This document shows positions 54,364-63,886 of a DNA stretch of 64,000 nt, piece by piece. The stretch is taken from NCBI GenBank assembly GCA_964584785.1, contig CAZPBY010000025.1, positions 23,715 through 87,714 of the forward strand, in the 5' to 3' direction. Numbering within the stretch: position 1 is the first letter of the stretch; each line of letters begins with the position of its first letter. The notes below the pieces were generated by a model. That model did no database searches. It saw nothing but the letters and a program-made list of their open reading frames with translations, and was not told where the DNA came from. Position numbers and translations under genes: made by a program. This DNA is from JAHFTY01 sp964584785 (lineage in GTDB: Bacteria > Acidobacteriota > Terriglobia > 20CM-2-55-15).

Positions 54364-57036
54364 TCATTCGCCGCTTTGCTCGAGCAGCTTGGCAACCAGG
54401 GCGGTCCATCCGGTTTGGTGGCTTGCTCCCAGACCTTTGCCGGTGTCGCCGTGAAAGTATTCGTAGAAGGGAATGAAGTCGTTCCAGTGCGGATCACTCT
54501 GAAGTTTTTCGCAATCGCCAAACACGGCACGCTTCCCCTCCCGGCGAACAAACAAGTGATTCAAGCGCCGCGAGAGGTCTGAGGCCACTTCCCACAACGT
54601 CTTGTATTCACCCGAGCCGGTTGGGCTTTCAACTTTGAGACTCTCGCCGTAGTAATGGTGAAACTTCTGCAGCGATTCGATGAACAGGAAGTTCACGGGA
54701 AACCAGATGGGCCCGCGCCAATTCGAATTGCCGCCGAACAGAGTTGTTGTGGAATCGCCCGGCTGGTAGTCGACGATGCAGGGACGGCCGTCCATCCACA
54801 ACGTGAACGGGTGACGTTGATGGAACTTGGACAGAGATCTAACCCCGAAAGGCGATAAGAATTCCCGTTCGTCGAGCACGTACTTCAGTACGCGAATCAG
54901 TTGATCTCGAGTCACCAGCGCGAGCAACCGGCGTGACCCGTGGTGGTTGGTTCGGGTCGAATCGATATGAGACCGGACGTGAGGCACGTTCTCGATAAAC
55001 CAGTTCATGCGCCGCTTGAATCCCGGCAGACGATCGACGATGTCGGGCTCAAGAACTTCAACGCCGAAGAGCGGAATGAGGCTGACCATCGAACGAACTC
55101 TCAGTTTTTGATGGCTGCCGTCGGGAAGGCACAAAGCGTCGTAAAAAAGGCCGTCCTCGTCATCCCACAGCGAAAACCCGTCGCCGCCGAGGTCATTCAT
55201 CGCGTGAGCGATGTGGACGAAGTGCTCGAAGAACTTGCTGGCCAGATCCTGATAGTTCGCGTTCTCGCGTGCCAGTTCCATTGCGATGGTCAGCATGTTC
55301 AGGCAGTACATGCCCATCCAACCGGTTCCGTCGGACTGCTCGACGTGACCGCCGCCCGGCAGCGGCGAGGACCGGTCGAAGACACCGATGTTGTCCAGTC
55401 CAAGGAAGCCTCCCTGAAAGACGTTCCTCCCTTCCGCGTCTTTCCGGTTCACCCACCACGTGAAGTTCAGCAGCAGTTTCTGGAAGGCGCGCTCCAGGAA
55501 AGCGCGATCCGCCACGCCGCGCACTCGCTTTTCGATTTTGTAAACTCGCCACGCGGCCCATGCGTGGACCGGCGGATTGACGTCGCCGAAGGCCCATTCG
55601 TATTCCGGCAACTGTCCGTTCGGATGCATGTACCACTCGCGCAGCATGAGGATGATTTGTTCCTTGGCGAAGTCCGGATCGATGGGTGCGACGGCGACGC
55701 AGTGAAAAGCCAGGTCCCAGGCGGCGTACCACGGATACTCCCATTTGTCGGGCATCGAGATCACGTCCGCGTTGTACAGATGCGACCATTCTTTGTTACG
55801 GCCGTGTCGCCGGTGTTCGGACGGACGGGGACCCAGATAGTCGCCTTCAAGCCATGTGCGCGTGTCGTAGTGATAAAACTGTTTGGACCATAGAACGCCC
55901 GCGAATGCCTGCCGCTGAACGAGCGCCGCGTCCTGGGTATGGCTCTTCCCCAGCCGCTTCGCGAAGAACTCGTTCGCCTCGTCGATGCGGGTGTTGAATA
56001 CGTCCTCGAAATCGTCGAATGGATCGCGCCGCTCCGCTCGGAACTCGGATCGTTGGTTCGTCAGGCGAAGCCGTATGACGGCGTTTTGACCCTGTTCAAC
56101 ATGAATCCGGTAACAGGCCGACGCTTTGGTGCCCGTCTGATGCGGGTTCACAGCGCACGTCTTCCCGTTGATGACGTACTCGTGGATGCCGTCTTTCACG
56201 TAAGGCGTGCGATTCGGCATGCCCCACAGACGCTCGTAGTTTGTTTCGTTGTGAATAAATAACAACTCCGGTGTGCCTTCACAGATCAGCCAGCGTCGGC
56301 CGTAGTACTTGTGCTCGACTTCAATCGTCGAATCGGCGGACTCCCATCGCGAAAGGCGTGGACGATACGCATACGGGCTCCACGACCATGTATTTCGAAA
56401 CCAGACCGTTGGAAGGACATGCAATCGAGCGGCTTCCGGACCGCGATTCAAAGCGGTGATCCGGATCAGGACGTCGTCGACATCGGCTTTCGCGTACTCA
56501 ACATATATGTCGAAGAAACGGTCGTCGTCAAACACGCCTGTGTCGATCAATTCATACTCGGGTTCGAAACGGCTTCGCCTTTTGCCTTCGTCAATCAGCT
56601 TGCTATATGGAAACGCGGCTTGGGGGTACTTGTAGAGGAACTTCATGTACGAGTGCGTCGGCGTGGAGTCGAGGTAGTAGTAGTACTCCTTCACGTCCTC
56701 GCCATGATTGCTTTCCGACGGAACAACGCCGAACAATCGCTCCTTCAGGATCGCGTCGCGGCCGTTCCACAGAGCCAGAGCGAAACAGATGTACTGATGA
56801 CGATCGCTGATTCCGGCGATGCCGTCTTCGCCCCAACGGTAGGCGCGTGATCGGGCATGATCGTGAGGAAAGTAATCCCATGCCTCGCCGTGCGGACTGT
56901 AGTCCTCGCGAACGGTCCCCCACTGCCGTTCGCTGAGGTATGGCCCCCACCTCTTCCAATGAGAATCCCGGGAGCGGGAGGCTTCTAACCGTTGTTCCTC
57001 TTTAGTGAGATGCTTGCTATCCACGGATTGTCTCAT
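54364..57036 (-). CDS. GH63-like (MGH1-type) glycoside hydrolase
   Basis: The protein has 890 residues. I set the start at 57036 (MRQSVDSKHL) because the further upstream frame runs into a palindromic repeat. It matches the MGH1-like/GH63 family of (alpha/alpha)6-barrel glucosidases: WDYFPHDHARSRAYRWGEDG near the N-terminus, EWSHLYNADVISMPDKWEYP with WYAAWDLAFH, and GGNSNWRGPIWFPVNFL. It probably acts on alpha-glucosides or mannosylglycerate-type solutes in the cytoplasm, since no signal peptide is present. It lies beside zwf and gnd on the same strand, which suggests released glucose is fed into the pentose phosphate pathway. Confidence 0.85.
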   Translation of the reverse strand: MRQSVDSKHLTKEEQRLEASRSRDSHWKRWGPYLSERQWGTVREDYSPHGEAWDYFPHDHARSRAYRWGEDGIAGISDRHQYICFALALWNGRDAILKERLFGVVPSESNHGEDVKEYYYYLDSTPTHSYMKFLYKYPQAAFPYSKLIDEGKRRSRFEPEYELIDTGVFDDDRFFDIYVEYAKADVDDVLIRITALNRGPEAARLHVLPTVWFRNTWSWSPYAYRPRLSRWESADSTIEVEHKYYGRRWLICEGTPELLFIHNETNYERLWGMPNRTPYVKDGIHEYVINGKTCAVNPHQTGTKASACYRIHVEQGQNAVIRLRLTNQRSEFRAERRDPFDDFEDVFNTRIDEANEFFAKRLGKSHTQDAALVQRQAFAGVLWSKQFYHYDTRTWLEGDYLGPRPSEHRRHGRNKEWSHLYNADVISMPDKWEYPWYAAWDLAFHCVAVAPIDPDFAKEQIILMLREWYMHPNGQLPEYEWAFGDVNPPVHAWAAWRVYKIEKRVRGVADRAFLERAFQKLLLNFTWWVNRKDAEGRNVFQGGFLGLDNIGVFDRSSPLPGGGHVEQSDGTGWMGMYCLNMLTIAMELARENANYQDLASKFFEHFVHIAHAMNDLGGDGFSLWDDEDGLFYDALCLPDGSHQKLRVRSMVSLIPLFGVEVLEPDIVDRLPGFKRRMNWFIENVPHVRSHIDSTRTNHHGSRRLLALVTRDQLIRVLKYVLDEREFLSPFGVRSLSKFHQRHPFTLWMDGRPCIVDYQPGDSTTTLFGGNSNWRGPIWFPVNFLFIESLQKFHHYYGESLKVESPTGSGEYKTLWEVASDLSRRLNHLFVRREGKRAVFGDCEKLQSDPHWNDFIPFYEYFHGDTGKGLGASHQTGWTALVAKLLEQSGE

Positions 57037-57050
57037 CGGACCGGAATTTC

Positions 57051-57185
57051 GAAATTGCACGAGTCCTGCATTGCCAAACCGAAAACACAAATCTCAAACT
57101 GGACTGAGCGTCGGTGGATGGTGCGTCGCACGCTCGATTTGAGATTTGTGTTTTCGGGTTGGCAATGCAGGACTTGTTCAATTTC
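57051..57185. repeat. Long-hairpin interspersed element, family 1, intact copy
   Basis: Two 48-bp arms (57051-57098, 57138-57185) pair with only three mismatches and enclose a 39-nt loop, which holds a further 6-bp GAGCGT/ACGCTC stem. The arm core includes CCTGCATTGCC and CCGAAAACACAAAT. A decayed relative lies at 20659-20800. It fills the gap between the glycosidase start and the zwf stop and encodes nothing. Its length and palindromy fit a MITE- or REP-like unit. Confidence 0.88.
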
Positions 57186-57202
57186 AAATTCTTCTCCGGG
57201 TT

Positions 57203-58735
57203 TCAATCGCCCGTCCGCCACGCGCGGCCGTCCCTCCTCAGCAACTCCGCGGCTTCGTGGGGGCCCCAGGTGCCGGACGCGTAGTTAGGGAAATGGCGGG
57301 CGGGAAGCGCTTTCCAGACGTCGAGGATCGGCGTGACCATTCCCCATCCGACCTCGACGGTATCCGCGCGATGGAACAGCGTGGCATCGCCTTTCATGCA
57401 GTCGTAAAGCAGCGTTTCGTACCCGGTGTTGGGAGTCGTTCCGAAGTAATCGGCGTAACGAAAATCCATATCGACGGCGCCCATCCGCACGGCCGGTCCT
57501 GGAATCTTCGCGCCGAACCTCAGCTTCATTCCCTCGTCAGGTTGAATCTGGATCACCAGTTGATTCGGCGTCAGCTGGTCGATGGATGTCTTACGGAAAA
57601 GCAGAAACGGTGCGCGCTTGTACTGAATGACGATTTCCGTGGTTCGTTCCGGCATGCGTTTGCCGGTTCGAACATAGAATGGGACGTCCGCCCACCGCCA
57701 ATTGTCGATCGACAGTTTCAGCGCGACGAATGTCTCGGTCGCCGAGTCTTTTGCCACGTTGGGCTCTGTCCGGTACGCGACCGCATGTTCACCGTCCACC
57801 GTACCCTCACCGTACTGGCCCCGAACCGCCCTGGTCAGGACGTCTTCAGGCTCGATGGGCTGAATCGCGCGCAGTACTTTCGCCTTCTCATCTCGCACGG
57901 CATCGGCGTCGAACGAGATCGGAGGCTCCATGGCGATCAACGCGATCAGCTGGAAAATGTGGTTCGGAATCATGTCCCGCAACGCTCCAGCCTCTTCGTA
58001 ATAAGACCCGCGTAGCTCGACGCCGACAGTTTCGGCGACGGTTATCTGCACATGATCGATGTACCGCCGGTTCCAGACGGGTTCAAAGATACTGTTGCCG
58101 AATCGAAACACCATGATGTTCTGAACTGTTTCCTTGCCCAGATAGTGATCGATGCGGTAGACCTGCTGCTCGGTGAGTATCTTGCTGATCTCATAATTCA
58201 AGGCGCGCGCGGAATCAATATCGCGCCCGAACGGTTTCTCGATGATGACGCGCCGCCAGAGTCCATCCGTTTGCTGCGTCAGCCCGGCATTGCCGATCTG
58301 GCGAATGATTTCGCAGAAGAAGCTGGGTCCCGTGGCGAGATAGAAGAGGTAATTGCCTTCGGTACCATGCCTGGTATTGACTTCGGACAGCAGCGATTCC
58401 AGTCTGCGATAGGCTTCGGGATCGCTAAACGTCCCGGGCTGGTAATAAAGTCGCTGGATAAACCAATTCCAGAGTTCGGGATCGATCTTGTCAGTCGCGT
58501 ACCTGGAGATGTCCGACGTCATTTTTTGGCGGAAGGCTTCGGTGGTCAGCTCAGTGCGCGCCATACCCACGACCGCAAACTGCTTCGGGAGGAGGCCGCT
58601 TTTCGCCAGGTTGTACAGAGCGGGGACGAGCTTTCTCATTGTCAGATCGCCGGCGGCACCGAAAATGATCATGAGGCACGGCCCCGCAGGTTGCCGCTCG
58701 AACTCGCCAGGCTCGATTGCTTCTGCTGTCTTCAT
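57203..58735 (-). CDS. zwf: Glucose-6-phosphate 1-dehydrogenase
   Basis: The protein has 510 residues, normal for the family. It has the nucleotide-binding start IIFGAAGDLTMRKLVPALY and the active-site motif RIDHYLGKETVQN. It oxidises glucose-6-phosphate to 6-phosphogluconolactone, the first step of the oxidative pentose phosphate pathway. Its ATG overlaps the gnd stop codon as ATGA (58732-58735), so the two are coupled, with gnd first. No 6-phosphogluconolactonase gene is nearby. NAD or NADP preference cannot be read here. Confidence 0.96.
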   Translation of the reverse strand: MKTAEAIEPGEFERQPAGPCLMIIFGAAGDLTMRKLVPALYNLAKSGLLPKQFAVVGMARTELTTEAFRQKMTSDISRYATDKIDPELWNWFIQRLYYQPGTFSDPEAYRRLESLLSEVNTRHGTEGNYLFYLATGPSFFCEIIRQIGNAGLTQQTDGLWRRVIIEKPFGRDIDSARALNYEISKILTEQQVYRIDHYLGKETVQNIMVFRFGNSIFEPVWNRRYIDHVQITVAETVGVELRGSYYEEAGALRDMIPNHIFQLIALIAMEPPISFDADAVRDEKAKVLRAIQPIEPEDVLTRAVRGQYGEGTVDGEHAVAYRTEPNVAKDSATETFVALKLSIDNWRWADVPFYVRTGKRMPERTTEIVIQYKRAPFLLFRKTSIDQLTPNQLVIQIQPDEGMKLRFGAKIPGPAVRMGAVDMDFRYADYFGTTPNTGYETLLYDCMKGDATLFHRADTVEVGWGMVTPILDVWKALPARHFPNYASGTWGPHEAAELLRRDGRAWRTGD

Positions 58736-59718
58736 TGCCCCTCTTTTGGCCGCTCGACGTGGCCGCCAAATTTGTTTCGCATCGCGGACAGAACCTTCTC
58801 CGCGAACGTATGATCCTGCCGCGATCGGAATCGAGTGTACAGCGAAGCGGAGAGAACATCCGCCGGGACGCCCTCTTCGATTGCCGCCATAATGGTCCAG
58901 CGCCCTTCGCCGGAATCCTCAACCCGGCCGGCGTAATTGGACAGCGTGGGATTCTCCGCCAGCGCGTCGGCGGTCAAGTCGAGCAGCCATGAACTCACGA
59001 CACTGCCACGCCGCCACAGTTCTGCAATATCGGCGATGTTCAGCTCGTAACGGATCTCTTCCGGCAGGCTTGTCGAACCGGCGTTGCGGAAAATGTCGAA
59101 TCCTTCGGCGTAGGCCTGCATCAGCCCGTACTCGATGCCGTTGTGGATCATCTTCACGAAGTGGCCGGCGCCTGAAGGTCCGCAGTGAAGGTAGCCTTCC
59201 TCGGCCGTGCTTTTCATTTTTTCGCGGCCGGGCGACGGCGGGATGCCGCTGCGCCCGGGCGCGAGCGTTTTGAAGATGGGCTCGAGCCGGCGGAACGCGT
59301 CCGGATCGCCGCCGATCATCAGGCAATACCCGCGCTCCAATCCCCAAACGCCTCCGCTGGTCCCGGCATCCAGATAATAAATCCCTTTTGGCTGCAGCAA
59401 ACGGCTCCTCCGGACATCGTCTTTGAAATAGGAGTTGCCGCCGTCGATGATCGCGTCTCCGGATTCCATACGACCGGCAAGCGACGCCACTGTTTGCTCC
59501 GTGGCATCGCCCGCCGGCACCATGACCCAGGCGGCACGCGGTCGCTGCAGCCTGCGAACAAAGTCGTCGAGCGAGCTGGCGCCTTCGGCGCCTTCAGCGG
59601 CGAAACGCTTCACATTGTCCGGACTGACATCGAAAACAACACAGCTGTGGCCGCCTTTTAGCAGGCGGCGCACCATGTTGCCGCCCATTCGACCGAGACC
59701 GATCATGCCCAATTGCAC
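58732..59718 (-). CDS. gnd: 6-phosphogluconate dehydrogenase, decarboxylating, short type
   Basis: The protein has 328 residues. I chose the GTG at 59718 (VQLGMIGLGRMGG), which has a strong AGGAGG site; an ATG at 59838 would add a doubtful leader. The NAD(P)-binding GLGRMGGNMVRRLL and the HCGPSGAGHFVKMIHNGIEY motif are clear. At this length it belongs to the short (YqeC/GndA-type) class, which lacks the C-terminal helical extension of the ~470-residue enzyme and is often NAD-dependent. It converts 6-phosphogluconate to ribulose-5-phosphate. Confidence 0.95.
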   Translation of the reverse strand: MQLGMIGLGRMGGNMVRRLLKGGHSCVVFDVSPDNVKRFAAEGAEGASSLDDFVRRLQRPRAAWVMVPAGDATEQTVASLAGRMESGDAIIDGGNSYFKDDVRRSRLLQPKGIYYLDAGTSGGVWGLERGYCLMIGGDPDAFRRLEPIFKTLAPGRSGIPPSPGREKMKSTAEEGYLHCGPSGAGHFVKMIHNGIEYGLMQAYAEGFDIFRNAGSTSLPEEIRYELNIADIAELWRRGSVVSSWLLDLTADALAENPTLSNYAGRVEDSGEGRWTIMAAIEEGVPADVLSASLYTRFRSRQDHTFAEKVLSAMRNKFGGHVERPKEGQ

Positions 59719-59820
59719 GGCGCCTCCTCTATGGAAGGACAGATTTAGAAGATGGAAGCTCTTTAGGGCCGGAATCCTAACATACGACGAAACCGATTTC
59801 TTTGCTAAGCTAGGCGCCGG

Positions 59821-60150
59821 GTGAACGAAACTCCACAAGAACTTCGTAAAACGTTATCGGCGGCTTACGAGGAAATCCGGCACCTGAATGAAACGATTGC
59901 CGCGATGCGGGACCAGCTCGAGCAGCTGAAAGCAGAAGAACACGAGCAGGTTCAAAAAGCCATGTCGGCGGCCAACCAGGAAATTATTCAGTTGCGAGCC
60001 ACCGTCGTGCAGCTCAGGGACGAGCTGGAGCGGCATCAAATGTCGTCGAGCAACAGATTCAATCTGATTCAATCCCAGCACGAGCGTGAAAGAACCGAGC
60101 TCCACCAAACGATTGTTGAGCTGCGAACGAAACTGGAAGCGGGTTCATGA
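59821..60150 (+). CDS. Coiled-coil protein cotranslated with the adenylate cyclase
   Basis: The protein has 109 residues with a GTG start. Nearly the whole length is heptad coiled coil (LRKTLSAAYEEIRHLNETI, then MRDQLEQLKAEEHEQVQKAM). It has no other motif. Its stop codon overlaps the next start as ATGA (60147-60150), so the two products are made together, and it may scaffold or dimerise the cyclase. Confidence 0.7.
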   Translation: MNETPQELRKTLSAAYEEIRHLNETIAAMRDQLEQLKAEEHEQVQKAMSAANQEIIQLRATVVQLRDELERHQMSSSNRFNLIQSQHERERTELHQTIVELRTKLEAGS

Positions 60151-62396
60151 AAGCCAGGCGGCGGAGAACCCACCATGCTGAGCTTCTGCTCGAAGTGTCC
60201 AATACTCTCGCGGTTGCGCCGACTCTCGGCGCGGCCTTCGACGCGTTCGTTCAGCTGACGACCCGGGAAATCAACGCCGAACGAGGATCGATCTTCCTCA
60301 ACGATCAGCAGGCCGATGAGCTCTACACTCAATTTCAACTCGGCCACCACACGCACGAAATCCGCATGATGAACCACATGGGAGTCGCCGGGCATGTGTT
60401 CGTCACGGGCACAGGCGCGATTGCGAACGATCCTTATTCCGATCCTCGTTTCAATCGCGAGGTGGATCAAGTGACGGGATTCGTCACCCGGAACATTCTG
60501 TGCGCACCGATTCGAACGGTTGCCGGAGACATCATTGGCGCGGCAGAACTGCTGAACAAGCGTGATGGCTCGTTCACCGACGACGATCTCGAGCTTCTCG
60601 AGACAATGGTCAAACAGGCCGCGATCGTTCTGGAGAATCGCCGCAGCGCCGAACTGATCGCAAAAGAGCGGCAACATCAGCTTCAGCTCCTGCATCTGGT
60701 CAGCGAGATTTCCACGGAGATCAAGCTGCGCCCGCTTCTCAACAGATTGATTCCGGCGATCACGAAAATGCTGGATGCCGAACGATCCACGCTGTTCATC
60801 AACGATGAGAAAACCGGCGAGTTGTACACGGAAATCGGTGAGGGACTCGGCATTGAGGAGATTCGAATGCCCAACACCGCCGGTATTGCCGGGGCGGTCT
60901 TCCAGACAGGACAGAGCGTGAACATCCCGCACGCTTATGCCGACCTTCGATTCAACCCCGCGTTTGACAAGAAAACCGGATTCTTCACCCGTTCGATTTT
61001 GTGTGTGCCGGTGATCAACAATCTTGGCAAAAGGATCGGCGTCACCCAGGTCCTGAACAAGGCCGGCGGCTGCTTCACCGAGGAAGATGAGGCGCGGTTG
61101 AAGGCGTTCACATCGCAGATCGCGATCGCGCTGGAAAACGCGAAGTTATTCGACGACGTCCAGAACATGCAGAACTATAACGAGAGCATTCTGGAAAGCA
61201 TGTCGAGCGGCGTCATCACGTTCAATGAAGAGGGCAAGGCGATCACCTGCAACGCCGCCGCGTTGAAGATCATGAAAGTGCGAAGCGAAGACGTCGAACG
61301 GCGCTCCGCCTCGGAGTTATTCACGGAAGCGAATGCCTTTGTCGTCGAGCGGATCTGGCAGGTCGAGCAGACGCGAAAGGCCAACGTCATGGTCGACGCC
61401 GAGATGATCTGGGGAGGCCAGCCGGTGTTCGCCAATCTGACGATCCTTCCGCTCGAAAGCACCAACGGCGACAAGCTGGGCTCGCTGGTCATGATCGAGA
61501 ATATTTCCAGCGAGAAGCGCCTGAAGAGCACGATGGCCCGTTATATGGATCCGATCATCGCGGAAACGCTCGTCCAGGCCGGATCCGAAGTGCTCGGAGG
61601 TCAGAGCAGCCGTGCCACCGTGCTGTTCTCCGACATCCGAAGCTTCACGACTTTGAGCGAAGAACTCGGCGCGCAGCCAACCGTCAGTCTGCTCAACGAA
61701 TATTTCACGATCATGGTCGATTGCGTTCAATACGAAGGCGGCATGCTCGACAAATTCATCGGCGACGCGATGATGGCCGTATTTGGAATCCCGGTCAAAC
61801 ACGAGGACGATCCGGATCGCGCCGTTCAGGCCGGAATCAACATGCTGCTCGAACTGGCCGAATTCAACAGACGCCGGGCCGCCGAAGGCAAAAAGCCGAT
61901 CAATATCGGCATCGGCGTCAATACCGATACCGTGGTGTCCGGCAACATCGGCTCACCGCGCCGGATGGACTACACGGTCATCGGTGACGGCGTGAACCTG
62001 GCGTCACGATTGGAAAGTCTTTGTAAGAAGTATCAAACGCGGCTTCTCGTCAGCGAGTTCACGTACAACCGATTGAACGGCACTTACCGAAGCCGGGAAA
62101 TCGACCGCGTGATCGTCCAGGGCAAGACAACGCCGGTGGGAGTATTCGAAATTCTTGACGCGTACAACGAGCGAACCTTTCCCAACCTCATGCAGGTTCT
62201 GGAATGGTTCCGTGAAGGCGTTCGATGCTATCGGATGCAGGCCTGGGAACAGGCGATGGCCGCATTCAAAAAGGCCCTCGCCCTGCATCCGGATGATTAT
62301 CCGTCACGCATGTATCTGGAACGCTGCGAGCAACTGCGCTCGGCCGTCCTGCCGCCGCAGTGGAACGGCGTCTGGATCATGCAGAGCAAAGACTGA
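60147..62396 (+). CDS. Adenylate cyclase with tandem GAF domains and PAS-like linker
   Basis: The protein has 749 residues. Two GAF domains (about 15-175 and 185-345) are followed by a PAS-like region (about 350-465). The class III catalytic domain starts at about residue 485: metal Asp in LFSDIRSFTTL and in DKFIGDAMMAVFG, with the base-recognising Lys (LDKFIGD) and Asp (RRMDYTVIGD) of the adenylate type. It therefore makes cAMP from ATP. A short TPR-like helical tail ends the protein. GAF domains often bind cyclic nucleotides or other small ligands. It is soluble. Its product could be read by the cNMP-domain redox proteins at 33588-35123 and 52738-54354. Confidence 0.94.
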   Translation: MKARRRRTHHAELLLEVSNTLAVAPTLGAAFDAFVQLTTREINAERGSIFLNDQQADELYTQFQLGHHTHEIRMMNHMGVAGHVFVTGTGAIANDPYSDPRFNREVDQVTGFVTRNILCAPIRTVAGDIIGAAELLNKRDGSFTDDDLELLETMVKQAAIVLENRRSAELIAKERQHQLQLLHLVSEISTEIKLRPLLNRLIPAITKMLDAERSTLFINDEKTGELYTEIGEGLGIEEIRMPNTAGIAGAVFQTGQSVNIPHAYADLRFNPAFDKKTGFFTRSILCVPVINNLGKRIGVTQVLNKAGGCFTEEDEARLKAFTSQIAIALENAKLFDDVQNMQNYNESILESMSSGVITFNEEGKAITCNAAALKIMKVRSEDVERRSASELFTEANAFVVERIWQVEQTRKANVMVDAEMIWGGQPVFANLTILPLESTNGDKLGSLVMIENISSEKRLKSTMARYMDPIIAETLVQAGSEVLGGQSSRATVLFSDIRSFTTLSEELGAQPTVSLLNEYFTIMVDCVQYEGGMLDKFIGDAMMAVFGIPVKHEDDPDRAVQAGINMLLELAEFNRRRAAEGKKPINIGIGVNTDTVVSGNIGSPRRMDYTVIGDGVNLASRLESLCKKYQTRLLVSEFTYNRLNGTYRSREIDRVIVQGKTTPVGVFEILDAYNERTFPNLMQVLEWFREGVRCYRMQAWEQAMAAFKKALALHPDDYPSRMYLERCEQLRSAVLPPQWNGVWIMQSKD

Positions 62397-62399
62397 AAA

Positions 62400-63326
62400 A
62401 TGGGAATCGCTCGAAGTATTCTGCTGTACGCCTCGAAAAACCCGTGGATGCGGGAGAATCTGCCGAACTACCCCTTCGCCCGCAAGGCCGTGCGCCGCTT
62501 CATGCCCGGAGAGGATGTAAACGCTGCGATTCAGGCGGCACACGGATTTCAGCCCCAGGGTATCACTGCTGTCCTCACGTATCTGGGCGAGAACGTCCGC
62601 GACGCAAAGCAGGCCGATCAGGTTCGGAAGCATTACTGCGACGTTCTGGATCTGATTGCTCAGGCGGGCATCCGCTGCGAGGTGTCCGTGAAACTGACGC
62701 AGCTCGGGCACGACATCGATACCGAGATCAGCCTCAACAATCTGTCGAACGTGGTCGAGGTCGCGGCGAAGGCGGGCAATTACATCTGGATCGACATGGA
62801 AGAATCCCGTTACGTCGACTCATCCCTCGAACTCTACAGAAAGTTGCATCGACAGCACGCCAACACGGGCCTCTGCCTGCAGGCCTATCTGTACCGGACA
62901 TCGGAGGATCTCGAGTCGCTGCTGCCGTTGAACCCCGGCATTCGATTGGTCAAGGGCGCCTACCGGGAACCCGCCGATCGTGCGTTTCCCAGGAAGAGCG
63001 ACGTCGACTCGAATTTCTTCAAACTTTCAGGACGTCTGATTGACGCCCTGAAAGGAAAGTCCGCACGCGTCGGATTTGCGACTCACGATCAACGACTGGT
63101 CGATCAGATTCGACAGGCTGCAGACACCGCGCAAGTCCCACGAGATGCCTATGAATTCCAGATGCTGTACGGTATTCGCACGGAATTGCTTCGCAGCCTT
63201 GTCCGAGACGGCTACAGCAGCCGGATACTGATCAGTTACGGCCCCGCCTGGTTCCCCTGGTATATGCGCCGTCTCGCGGAACGGCCGGCCAATGTATTTT
63301 TTGTGGTGAAGAACCTTTGGGGATAG
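62400..63326 (+). CDS. Proline dehydrogenase
   Basis: The protein has 308 residues, the usual monofunctional length. The family's TIM barrel is evident: VSVKLTQLGHDID, IWIDMEESRYVDSSLELYR, LQAYLYRTSEDLESLL, GIRLVKGAYREP, VGFATHDQRLVDQIR and EFQMLYGIRTELLRSL. It oxidises proline to pyrroline-5-carboxylate with FAD and passes electrons to quinone. It starts 3 bp after the cyclase stop. No P5C dehydrogenase gene is in the window. Confidence 0.95.
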   Translation: MGIARSILLYASKNPWMRENLPNYPFARKAVRRFMPGEDVNAAIQAAHGFQPQGITAVLTYLGENVRDAKQADQVRKHYCDVLDLIAQAGIRCEVSVKLTQLGHDIDTEISLNNLSNVVEVAAKAGNYIWIDMEESRYVDSSLELYRKLHRQHANTGLCLQAYLYRTSEDLESLLPLNPGIRLVKGAYREPADRAFPRKSDVDSNFFKLSGRLIDALKGKSARVGFATHDQRLVDQIRQAADTAQVPRDAYEFQMLYGIRTELLRSLVRDGYSSRILISYGPAWFPWYMRRLAERPANVFFVVKNLWG

Positions 63327-63337
63327 GAAGGGGAGCA

Positions 63338-63359
63338 GCATCCCGCACCGGCGGGATGC
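63338..63359. terminator. Hairpin between convergent genes
   Basis: Perfect 9-bp stem GCATCCCGC/GCGGGATGC with loop ACCG, 11 bases after the proline dehydrogenase stop. There is no clear T-run; it may act from both sides. Confidence 0.6.
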
Positions 63360-63380
63360 CTGATTTGCAAAACGGCCTGC

Positions 63381-63710
63381 TCAGGCCGCAATCGGTAGCG
63401 AGGTGCTGCCGGTTTTTCGGATCACTTCCAGATTCGGAGCGTAAATATTGTGGACCGGATAGAAGTGAACTTTCGGTTGAGTGGTAATGCCGGCCTTCTG
63501 GACAGCAGCGTTGAGGCGATCTTTTTGGAATCGCTCAAATGCCTGCTGCGACTCCCAGAGATCCAGAATGCGCAGCGTGCCGCCCGAGAAACCGGCGACG
63601 TGGAAGATGCCACCGTTAGGCGGGGTTTTATCGAGGTCCAGCGTACGTAAAACCTGATTGTACTGGTCCTGCGTAACACCGGTCCATTCCATCGACATCA
63701 CGGTTAACAT
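63381..63710 (-). CDS. Small ABM-fold (antibiotic biosynthesis monooxygenase-like) protein
   Basis: The protein has 109 residues and a perfect AAGGAGG site eight bases before the ATG. The pattern VMSMEWTGVTQDQYNQVL, GIFHVAGFSGGTLRILDLWE, SQQAFERFQKDRL and PKVHFYPVHNIY is that of a dimeric ferredoxin-like ABM domain. Function in this family ranges from quinone or heme oxidation to simple binding, and no specific role can be assigned. Confidence 0.8.
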   Translation of the reverse strand: MLTVMSMEWTGVTQDQYNQVLRTLDLDKTPPNGGIFHVAGFSGGTLRILDLWESQQAFERFQKDRLNAAVQKAGITTQPKVHFYPVHNIYAPNLEVIRKTGSTSLPIAA

Positions 63711-63795
63711 ATCAACCTCCTTAGAACACTGATTTACGTCAGAAGTGACAGGTTAAGGGCCCCGGGACCCCACACCAAGTGTCGTTGAGCACTTG

Positions 63796-63801
63796 ATTAT
63801 A
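63796..63801 (-). promoter_or_regulatory. Candidate -10 box for the ABM-fold gene
   Basis: On the minus strand a perfect TATAAT lies 85 bases before the start codon; the -35 side is poor (TTCAGG or TCAGGA at 17-18). Confidence 0.35.
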
Positions 63802-63886
63802 GTCTCGCCTTGCGCGATTCCTGAATGGGTTTTAATGAAAATTAAGTTCTGAGGGTTGTAAGGTTGTAAAGGCGCTTCATCCGGTC

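Noticed and set aside
57043..57221. Short open frames within the palindromic element
   Set aside because: They arise from the repeat itself (the same short peptide recurs from both arms) and have no ribosome sites.
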